From: Pseudomonas putida
GTDB taxonomy: Bacteria; Pseudomonadota; Gammaproteobacteria; Pseudomonadales; Pseudomonadaceae
Assembly: GCF_028682475.1 (NCBI RefSeq)
Contig: NZ_JANHLE010000001.1
Coordinates: 310,001-374,000, forward strand
Direction: 5' to 3'
DNA: 64,000 nt
Shown here: positions 57,687-64,000 of the stretch, piece by piece
How positions within the stretch are numbered: position 1 is the stretch's first letter
How the letters are laid out: every line of letters starts with the position of its first letter
The notes under the pieces: generated by a model
What the model saw: only the letters and a program-made list of their open reading frames with translations
What the model was told of the DNA's origin: nothing
Database searches by the model: none
Translations under genes and position numbers: made by a program

Positions 57687-59174
57687 TCAGTGAGCGATGC
57701 ACACCGATTTGATCTCGGTATAAGCCTCAACCACCGCACGGCCAAACTCACGCCCCATGCCCGACTGTTTGACACCCCCAAACGGCATGTTCGGATCGAG
57801 CAACACATGGGCATTGACCCAGACCGTACCGGCCTCGATACGCGGCACCAGGTTCATCGCCTTGGTCAGGTCATTGGTCCACAGACTGGCAGCCAGCCCG
57901 TAGACACTGTCGTTGGCCATGGCAATCGCCTGGTCCTCATCATCAAACGGAATCACCGACAACACCGGACCGAACACTTCAGCGCGAGCCACGGCCATCT
58001 CATGGTTGACGTCGGCAAGCACCGTCGGCTGCACATAGAAACCGGCACTCTCCACCAGCTCGCCACCGGTGACCACACGAGCGCCTTCCTGCTTGGCCGT
58101 CTCAATGTGCTTGAGCACACTCTGCTGCTGCTTGCGCGACACCAGCGGGTTGACTGCCGCGGTGGTATCCATCCCCGCACCGATCGACATCCCGGAAACT
58201 GCAGCCGCCAGGCCGGCGACGAAGTCGTCGTAGCGCGAACGGTGCACATAGAAACGTGAAGCGGCAGCACACACCTGACCGTTGTTGAGCAGACCGCCCA
58301 GCAGCGCCCCCTGCACGGCTTTGTCGATATCGGCATCAGCAAGAATGATCATCGGGTTCTTGCCGCCCAGCTCGAGCGCGAAGCGGGTCATGTTCTGCAC
58401 GGCAACGCCGCCGACGATCTTGCCCACGGCGGTGGACCCGGTGAACGACACCTTGTCGATCTTCTGGTGCGAAGCGAGCGCCTGACCGACGTTGCCAGCC
58501 CCGGTCACCAGGTTGAATACACCGGCGGGGATGCCTGCCTCGATGGCCAGCTCGGCCAGACGCAGGGCGGTCAGCGGAGTTTCCGGCGATGGTTTGATCA
58601 CCACCGTGCAGCCGGTGGCCAGTGCCGGCATCAACTTCCAGGTGGTGATCATCAGCGGGAAGTTCCACGGCACGATGCCGGCAACCACACCCACCGGCTC
58701 GCGACGGGCAAACGCGGTGTAGCGCGCACCTTCAGGCAACGGGATAGAGACATCGAGGGCCTGCCCTTCAATCTTGGTCGCCCAACCGGACATGTAGCGC
58801 ATGAACTCAACGGTGGCGTTGACGTCAAGCATCCGCGCCATGTTGATCGACTTGCCCTGGCACAAGGTTTCCAGCTGCGCCAACTCTTCGCCGTGCGCTT
58901 CCACCAAAGCAGTGAAGCGCAGCAGGATGCGCTCGCGATCGGCCGGGCGCAGCCCCGACCAGACCCGCGACTCGTGCGCCTTGCGCGCCGACAGCACAGC
59001 ACGCTCGACCAGTTCCACGCTGGCATCGGCCACCTGGGCGATGGTTTCCCCGGTCGCCGGGTTCAACACCGGCGAGGTGCTGCCCTCAGGCACAACCCAC
59101 TGGCCATCGATGAAGCAACCATGCCGACGCTGCAGAAAAGCGGCGACCTGCGGCAGTACATCAACCTTGCTCAT
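57687..59174 (-). CDS. feaB: Phenylacetaldehyde dehydrogenase
   Basis: 495 residues of the NAD-dependent aldehyde dehydrogenase family: PWNFPLMITTWKLMPALATG, FTGSTAVGK (NAD), FALELGGKNP (catalytic Glu), NNGQVCAAASRFYV (catalytic Cys) and GGVKQSGMGREFG. It resembles FeaB/PeaE-type enzymes that oxidise phenylacetaldehyde to phenylacetate. The ATG at 59174 is used because GAGGA sits 6 bases before it. It lies 35 bases after a cytochrome c gene and near feaR and paa genes, so it links amine oxidation to phenylacetate breakdown. Confidence 0.9.
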   Translation of the reverse strand: MSKVDVLPQVAAFLQRRHGCFIDGQWVVPEGSTSPVLNPATGETIAQVADASVELVERAVLSARKAHESRVWSGLRPADRERILLRFTALVEAHGEELAQLETLCQGKSINMARMLDVNATVEFMRYMSGWATKIEGQALDVSIPLPEGARYTAFARREPVGVVAGIVPWNFPLMITTWKLMPALATGCTVVIKPSPETPLTALRLAELAIEAGIPAGVFNLVTGAGNVGQALASHQKIDKVSFTGSTAVGKIVGGVAVQNMTRFALELGGKNPMIILADADIDKAVQGALLGGLLNNGQVCAAASRFYVHRSRYDDFVAGLAAAVSGMSIGAGMDTTAAVNPLVSRKQQQSVLKHIETAKQEGARVVTGGELVESAGFYVQPTVLADVNHEMAVARAEVFGPVLSVIPFDDEDQAIAMANDSVYGLAASLWTNDLTKAMNLVPRIEAGTVWVNAHVLLDPNMPFGGVKQSGMGREFGRAVVEAYTEIKSVCIAH

Positions 59175-59209
59175 TGTCATTCCTCATCATTCATTGAATC
59201 GACCCAGGC

Positions 59210-59608
59210 TCACTGCTGGGTCAGGAAACAGGCAACCGCTGCGCTGTCTTCTGCAGCGGCCATTCCCGTGTAGGGCATGTAGGTTCCAGGGACGAAGGCC
59301 TGTGGCTGGGTAATGAAGGCTTGCAGGCTTTCGGCTTTCCAGTTCACGGCCTTGTTCTTCATCGCCTGGGAGTAGCTGAAGCCGGGGACGGTGCCCGAGG
59401 TGCGGCCTGCCACGCCATGGAGGTTGACCCCCATCATGCCGGTTACGTCTTTCTGCACCGCGTGGCACACCGAGCACTCCTGAGCGAACAGCTTGCTGCC
59501 CTTGTCCACCGAGGCCGGCGCACAGGCAGCGGCCTGCACCTGAGAGACCTGGAGCAGCGCTAGCACGCAGAGACCGGCCAGGCACCGGCGAATCTTGTTG
59601 TTATGCAT
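59210..59608 (-). CDS. Small class I cytochrome c
   Basis: 132 residues: signal peptide (LAGLCVLALLQVSQVQA), haem site FAQECSVCHAVQKD, MGVNLHGVAGRTSGTVPGFSYSQAMK and the axial Met in PGTYMPYTGM, typical of mitochondrial-like c550/c2 cytochromes. It heads the operon with the aldehyde dehydrogenase and has its own TGGCA repeat pair, so it is expected to be induced with the amine dehydrogenase and to accept its electrons. Confidence 0.9.
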   Translation of the reverse strand: MHNNKIRRCLAGLCVLALLQVSQVQAAACAPASVDKGSKLFAQECSVCHAVQKDVTGMMGVNLHGVAGRTSGTVPGFSYSQAMKNKAVNWKAESLQAFITQPQAFVPGTYMPYTGMAAAEDSAAVACFLTQQ

Positions 59609-59747
59609 GAAACTGAAACCTCTGACCTGAGCATCCGCACTGCCCGCTGAAACTCCTGACATGGGGAGGCCATCGACCGCGCAGGACGGAAGATGGCTTT
59701 TGACCTGTCGATTTAATCCGGAGTGGGCACAGAAGGTTTTTTTCTGC

Positions 59748-59773
59748 GTGCCAGTCGTATTGGTCGCGCTGCC
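59748..59773 (-). promoter_or_regulatory. Paired TGGCA repeats before the cytochrome-feaB operon
   Basis: On the minus strand TGGCA occurs twice with starts 21 bp apart, with flanks like those of the pair at 53708-53733: both pairs combine a TTGGCAG and a CTGGCAC copy, in opposite order. Likely FeaR site. Confidence 0.6.
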
Positions 59774-59854
59774 AATACGATGGGTACTGAGGGGGGAAGC
59801 GCGCTTTAGGCGCACACCCCTTCACGCGGGATCAGGGGTGTGCTGCGGAGGGGA

Positions 59855-60772
59855 TCAGTGCTGGTAACGCTTGCGGTACTCGCCCGGCGACACGCCAAAA
59901 CGGGCTTTGAAGGCAGTGGAAAAATAGCTGGCGTCGGAGAAACCCCAGGAATAGCCCAAGGCCGACAGCTTCTGTTCGCCGCCACCGTGGCGCAAGGATT
60001 CGGCGCAGAAATCCAGGCGCCGGCTCTTGATGTACTGGGCAACCACCAGGCCCTTCTTCGAGAACATGCGGTACAAACCGCGTACCGACACCCCGACTTC
60101 ACGCGCCAGAAGCTCGGGGCACAATTCTTCGCTGCGAATGTTTTCATCGATGAACGCAAGGGTCTTGCGGAACATCCGCTCATGCACATCCGGATCGGCC
60201 TCGGTATTGCCAATGACCGGGCGCAACAGACTGATGATGGCATCCAGCGTGGCTTCGCTCTCGTGCAGACTGAGCGTATCCAGGCGGCTGGCCTCCAGCA
60301 CCAGGCGATTGGCCAGCAGCGCAATCGGCGAGCTGGCATCGATCCGTTGAGCGCAGCGAATGCTACTGAAACGCTGGCTATGCTCGACCAGATGCCGGGG
60401 CAGAATCAACGACAGCTGGCGCGAGTTGTCGCTGTAAGTGAAATCACTCGGCAAGGTCGCGTCGATCAGGGTGATATCGCCAGGACGCAACGTCACGCGC
60501 TGGCCGTCCTGTTCCATTGCCGCATGGCCCTGCAGCTGGAACGCGGCGAAGAAATGCCGGCCCTCGCTCTGCTCCACCTCGCGCCCGGTGCGATAGAGAC
60601 GCGCCTGAGCGACATCAACGAGGCTCAGCTTGATCGCCCCGACCTTGTGCTCCTTTACCGAACCGGAAAAGTCTGGCCCCAGGGTTGTGGCACAAAAGCG
60701 GCCACAGGCCTGGTTGATTTGCTGCAGCCATTCATCAAAACGGTCTGCCCTGAGTGCACTTGCAGTCATCAT
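59855..60772 (-). CDS. feaR: FeaR-like AraC-family activator
   Basis: 305 residues: an N-terminal sensor (HFFAAFQLQGHAAMEQDGQRVTLRPGDITLIDATLP) and a C-terminal AraC DNA-binding domain (CPELLAREVGVSVRGLYRMFSKKG; YSWGFSDASYFSTAFKARFGVSPGEYRKRY). It matches FeaR, which activates amine oxidase and phenylacetaldehyde dehydrogenase genes in response to aromatic amines or their aldehydes. It lies between feaB and paaX. Confidence 0.88.
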   Translation of the reverse strand: MMTASALRADRFDEWLQQINQACGRFCATTLGPDFSGSVKEHKVGAIKLSLVDVAQARLYRTGREVEQSEGRHFFAAFQLQGHAAMEQDGQRVTLRPGDITLIDATLPSDFTYSDNSRQLSLILPRHLVEHSQRFSSIRCAQRIDASSPIALLANRLVLEASRLDTLSLHESEATLDAIISLLRPVIGNTEADPDVHERMFRKTLAFIDENIRSEELCPELLAREVGVSVRGLYRMFSKKGLVVAQYIKSRRLDFCAESLRHGGGEQKLSALGYSWGFSDASYFSTAFKARFGVSPGEYRKRYQH

Positions 60773-60851
60773 GATGTGACAGGCCTCTCTCTCTTTTTAT
60801 TATTAGCCAGGCACCGACCTCATCGCGCCTGGGTTACCTCGTTGTCCGCGC

Positions 60852-61775
60852 CTATTTAAGCCCGCCGAAGCGCCGATAGAAACTTTCTCCGACCTCCGGT
60901 AGTGGACCGTCGGCGGTTTCCAGCGCGCTGCTGAGAAACTCTTCGCCTTTGGCCTGGACCAGACGGTAGATATTGCGGCACAGCTGACGCGCCGCCCGGC
61001 CTTCCCAGTCCCCCGGGAGCAACTCGTCGGGCAGCTGCGGATCACGCAACAGCAGCTTGCGGTATTCGTGAATCAGCAAGGTTCGCGCCAGAAAACAGTC
61101 CATCGGCTGCAACTCATCCTGCTCGCGCAGCGCTTGCCACAAGGGGCGGAACAACTGGATGAATTCGCTGTATTGCCCGGCCAGCGCCTCGATGTTCCAG
61201 CTCTCGCGCACCTGCATGCGCAACGCCTTGGAGGCCAGTACGTCCTGAGCAGTGGTTTCAAACAGAATGGTGTCTTCCAGCACCTCAAGGTCCTGCAGGG
61301 TCGCCACCACATCGGCGCGCTCACAGCGCGGGCACGCCAGCATCACCGGCGAAATCGCACCAAAACCTTGCCACTCCAGCTCTTCGCGCACCTGTTTGCG
61401 CTTGTCCTGCGGCAGTTGCGACAGCAGCGCCAGGGTCCAGGAACCATCCCAGGCGGGCAGCGCCGAGCTGTAAACACGCTTGAACGCCTTCTCGAAACGA
61501 CGGCGACCGGTCCCGGTCAGGCTGTAGTAGCTGCGCCGGCCGACCTTCTCGGCGCTCAACCAACCTTCCTTGGTCAAGCGGAAAATAGAAGTACGGATCA
61601 GCCGCTCGTTGATGCCAATGGGTTCGAGCAACTGGATCAGGCTACCAAGCCACACCGTTCCACCGTGGGGTTCGATGGCATCACCATAGAGGGTGATGAT
61701 CAACGAACTGGCACGCAGCGGGGTCTGTTGCTGGAAGCGGGCGATCAACTGATTGAGGGGAGCAAGGGACGTCAT
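60852..61775 (-). CDS. paaX: Phenylacetate catabolon repressor PaaX
   Basis: 307 residues: GntR-like winged helix (RASSLIITLYGDAIEPHGGTVWLGSLIQLLEPIGINERLIRTSIFRLTKEGWL in outline) and the conserved YSLTGTGRRRFEKA, then the PaaX C-terminal domain with the HEYRKLLLRDPQLPDELLP box. It binds phenylacetyl-CoA. The ATG at 61775 is preferred; an ATG five codons earlier is possible. Confidence 0.93.
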   Translation of the reverse strand: MTSLAPLNQLIARFQQQTPLRASSLIITLYGDAIEPHGGTVWLGSLIQLLEPIGINERLIRTSIFRLTKEGWLSAEKVGRRSYYSLTGTGRRRFEKAFKRVYSSALPAWDGSWTLALLSQLPQDKRKQVREELEWQGFGAISPVMLACPRCERADVVATLQDLEVLEDTILFETTAQDVLASKALRMQVRESWNIEALAGQYSEFIQLFRPLWQALREQDELQPMDCFLARTLLIHEYRKLLLRDPQLPDELLPGDWEGRAARQLCRNIYRLVQAKGEEFLSSALETADGPLPEVGESFYRRFGGLK

Positions 61776-61858
61776 GGGAGAACCGGGCATGAGAGTGCTG
61801 CGAAATATACCCGCTGAGCGCCAGTCCTGACCATTGCCAGCAAGCTTGAGCGCACTGC

Positions 61859-62455
61859 TCATTGCCCCTCCCCTTTGGGCCGCAAGGTGCTGGCACTGAT
61901 CCGCGGGCGTGCCGCTTCGACCTCACGCAGCGGCTCGCAAGCGACCAGGCCCTGGCGGCAGCGCTGGGCAAGGCGCTGGTATTCCTCGGTACCTGCCCGC
62001 TTCCAGGCCACCTCCTCGTCACTGAGGCGGCGCTTGACCTGCGCTGGCGAGCCGAGCACCAGCGACTGCTCGTCGCAGCGAAAGCCGGCTTTGACGAAGG
62101 TAGTGGCGGCAACGAACGAACGCGCACCGATCTCGGCGTTGTCCATGACCACCGCATTCATGCCGACCAGCACATCCTCACCGATGCGGCAGCCGTGCAG
62201 CACCGCGCCATGGCCGATGTGACCGTTACGCCCGACCACCGTGTCACTCTCGGGAAAGCCGTGCATTACACAGGTGTCCTGAATATTGGCGCCCTCTTCC
62301 AGAACAATGCGCCCGAAGTCGCCGCGCAGGCTGGCCAGCGGGCCGACATAGCAGCCGGCACCGATGATCACATCGCCAATCAGCACCGCACTGGGGTGCA
62401 CATAGGCGCTGGGGTGGACGACCGGGGTCAGGCCGTCGAGACTGTAGCAGGTCAT
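61859..62455 (-). CDS. paaY: PaaY, gamma-carbonic-anhydrase-like thioesterase
   Basis: 198 residues of left-handed beta-helix hexapeptide repeats ([49 protein letters not shown] in outline) with metal histidines in [14 protein letters not shown]. PaaY hydrolyses dead-end CoA esters of the phenylacetate route. The last 40 residues are a charged tail. GAGGA precedes the ATG at 62455. Confidence 0.93.
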   Translation of the reverse strand: MTCYSLDGLTPVVHPSAYVHPSAVLIGDVIIGAGCYVGPLASLRGDFGRIVLEEGANIQDTCVMHGFPESDTVVGRNGHIGHGAVLHGCRIGEDVLVGMNAVVMDNAEIGARSFVAATTFVKAGFRCDEQSLVLGSPAQVKRRLSDEEVAWKRAGTEEYQRLAQRCRQGLVACEPLREVEAARPRISASTLRPKGEGQ

Positions 62456-62465
62456 GGCAGTGTCC

Positions 62466-64000
62466 TCATTGGGCCGCGTGGCGGCGGCTCTGGACGACGA
62501 CGAAGCGCCGGCTGACGAAGGCGCCGTCACTGATCGAGGCATTCGCCGCCGGGTTGCCGCCAGTGCCATGGAAGTCGCTGAAGGCCGCCGACTGGTTGAC
62601 GAACACGCCGCCGTCGAGGTTCACCGACAGCGCCACAGCGACATCCTGAGCCAGGGCTTCGGCCTGCTCGAGGAATGCCTCGTCGGTGGAGTACACACCC
62701 AGGGTGATGGCGCCTTTGGCGGCGATCACTTCGCCGGCGAGCTGCAGGCTGTGCGCGCTGTCGTCGGTGGCAACGATGAAGGCGATGGGGCCGAAGCGCT
62801 CTTGGGTATACGCGTCGCGCTGCGCGGCGTCGACCTTCAGCAGCAGCGGTGTATGCACCCGCGCGCCGGGGAACTGCGGATGCTCGCGCACTTCGCTGTC
62901 GAGCAGCACTTCGCCCAGCTCGCGGCAAGCGTCGATACGTGCCGCCGTCGCGGGCGACTGGATGGCGCCGAGCACTGCGCAGGCGCGGTCGTTGTCGGCG
63001 AGCAAACCTTTGATCGCCGCGCTCAGCGCTTCGGCAACCTCGGCGAAGCTGAGTTGTTCATCGCCATTGCGGATACCGCCGCGTGGCACATAGATAGCCT
63101 GGGTGGTGGTGCACATCTGCCCGGAATAGAGGCTGAGGGAGAACGCCAGGTTCTTTGCCGCCGCCTTGAGGTCGCGGGTGCTGTCGATGATTACGCTGTT
63201 GATGCCCGCCTTCTCGGTGAACACCTGGGCCTGCTGCGCGTGACGCTCCAGCCACTCGCCGAAGGCATTGGAACCGGTGAAATCAACCAGCTTGACCCGT
63301 GGGTCGAGCGCCAGCTGCTGCGCCACCGGAGCCTCAGGGGTATCGACCACCAGGCTGACCAGCGCCGGGTCGAAGCCCAGCTCGGCGAGCACCTCTTGTG
63401 CCACCTTGACGCTCATTGCCACCGGCAGGATCGCCCCCGGGTGCGCCTTGACCAGTACCGGGTTGCCGGTGGCCAAGCTAGCGAACAGGCCCGGGTAGGT
63501 GTTCCAGGTCGGGAAAGTCGAACAGGCAACCACCAGCGACAGGCCGCGCGGCACGATGTGCCAGCGTTTTTCCAGCTGCAGTGGATCGAGCTTGCCCTGT
63601 GGCTTGACCCACTGCGCCGCCTGCGGCACCTCGGCCATCGCTCGCCAGGCATAGGCCAGCGCTTCCAGACCACGGTCCTGGGCATGCGCGCCGCCGGCCT
63701 GGAAGGCCATCATGAAGGCCTGGCCAGTGGTGTGCATCACCGCATGGGCCAGGGTCGGGCTCAGCGCGTTGAGACGTTCGAGGATTTCCAGGCAGGCGCC
63801 AACCCGCGCCTGCGGGCCGGCATCGCGCCAGGCAGGCAGCGCCTGCTGCTGACGTGCCAGCAACTGCTCGGGATCGTACTGATCGTAGCTGACGCCAAGA
63901 TCGAAGCCATAAGGCGACCGCTCGGCACCGACGCGCCCTACCGGGGTCGGCCCCTGCAGCACGAACGGCCGGTTGAGCAGCGCTTCGAATGCCGCCTGCG
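62466..64000 (-). CDS. paaN: PaaN, aldehyde dehydrogenase-like protein of the paa cluster (5' end outside)
   Basis: The frame is open to the right edge; about 511 residues are visible, probably lacking some 40 at the N-terminus. Aldehyde dehydrogenase landmarks are [45 protein letters not shown] with the catalytic-type Cys, and [10 protein letters not shown]. It is the PaaN type found without a fused hydratase domain in Pseudomonas, implicated in handling the ring-opened semialdehyde or related steps. It lies 10 bases before paaY. Confidence 0.9.
   Translation of the reverse strand, partial: QAAFEALLNRPFVLQGPTPVGRVGAERSPYGFDLGVSYDQYDPEQLLARQQQALPAWRDAGPQARVGACLEILERLNALSPTLAHAVMHTTGQAFMMAFQAGGAHAQDRGLEALAYAWRAMAEVPQAAQWVKPQGKLDPLQLEKRWHIVPRGLSLVVACSTFPTWNTYPGLFASLATGNPVLVKAHPGAILPVAMSVKVAQEVLAELGFDPALVSLVVDTPEAPVAQQLALDPRVKLVDFTGSNAFGEWLERHAQQAQVFTEKAGINSVIIDSTRDLKAAAKNLAFSLSLYSGQMCTTTQAIYVPRGGIRNGDEQLSFAEVAEALSAAIKGLLADNDRACAVLGAIQSPATAARIDACRELGEVLLDSEVREHPQFPGARVHTPLLLKVDAAQRDAYTQERFGPIAFIVATDDSAHSLQLAGEVIAAKGAITLGVYSTDEAFLEQAEALAQDVAVALSVNLDGGVFVNQSAAFSDFHGTGGNPAANASISDGAFVSRRFVVVQSRRHAAQ

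Overview
The window is chromosomal DNA of a Pseudomonas, most likely the P. putida group. The core blocks say so: thrS-infC-rpmI-rplT-pheS-pheT-ihfA-merR next to tRNA-Pro(GGG), the rbsBACRKD-nucleoside hydrolase run, periplasmic glutaminase-asparaginase, an EndA-type nuclease, REP-like palindromes and a phenylacetate (paa) catabolic cluster. Function calls come from reading translated sequence and recalling families; no search was run.

Region by region. (1) 1-9.1 kb, minus strand: a tightly coupled catabolic operon (alpha/beta hydrolase, AMP-forming acid ligase, VOC dioxygenase-like protein, FAD monooxygenase of the salicylyl-CoA hydroxylase type, hotdog thioesterase, NicE-like maleate isomerase, thiolase, SMP-30 lactonase), followed by a FadL-like outer-membrane channel. 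A divergent TetR gene (9.36-10.09 kb) faces it across a 237-bp gap holding three clear copies and one degenerate copy of an AATTGA-N7-TCAATT operator. It looks like an undescribed CoA-dependent (hetero)aromatic acid pathway. (2) 10.1-10.6 kb: an IS66 transposase remnant. (3) 10.9-25.85 kb, minus strand: one continuous nine-gene defence operon: BrxR/CapW-like WYL repressor, RecQ-like helicase fused to a ComF-type phosphoribosyltransferase, DprA-like protein, two different HsdM (NPPF and NPPY), HsdS, HsdR, McrB, McrC. (4) 26.0-29.1 kb: satellite or island genes (inovirus Gp2/YfjJ-like, AlpA, a ribbon-helix-helix-like protein with its own repeats), ending at tRNA-Pro, with no integrase in view. 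(5) 29.16-49.9 kb: conserved core: translation genes, cold-shock protein, ribose uptake and nucleoside hydrolysis, asparaginase, SOS-type DUF1654-endonuclease pair, small housekeeping genes and tRNA-Val(GAC). (6) 50-64 kb: an AlgE-type porin, a Cache chemoreceptor, an aromatic amine dehydrogenase operon (aauBEDA plus cytochrome c), a divergent cytochrome c-phenylacetaldehyde dehydrogenase operon, FeaR, and the start of the paa cluster (paaX, paaY, paaN).

How the parts work together. In region 6 aromatic amines are probably oxidised in the periplasm to aldehydes, then in the cytoplasm to aryl acetates that enter the phenylacetyl-CoA route; paired TGGCA repeats 21 bp apart lie before both oxidation operons and probably bind FeaR. 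In region 3 the NPPF/NPPY methyltransferase pair predicts a heterodimeric Type I enzyme making m6A on one strand and m4C on the other. The same transcript carries a modification-dependent McrBC nuclease and a helicase/PRTase/DprA set that resembles the ComFA-ComFC-DprA competence complex. This fused, WYL-controlled operon is the strongest candidate for an undescribed system in the window.
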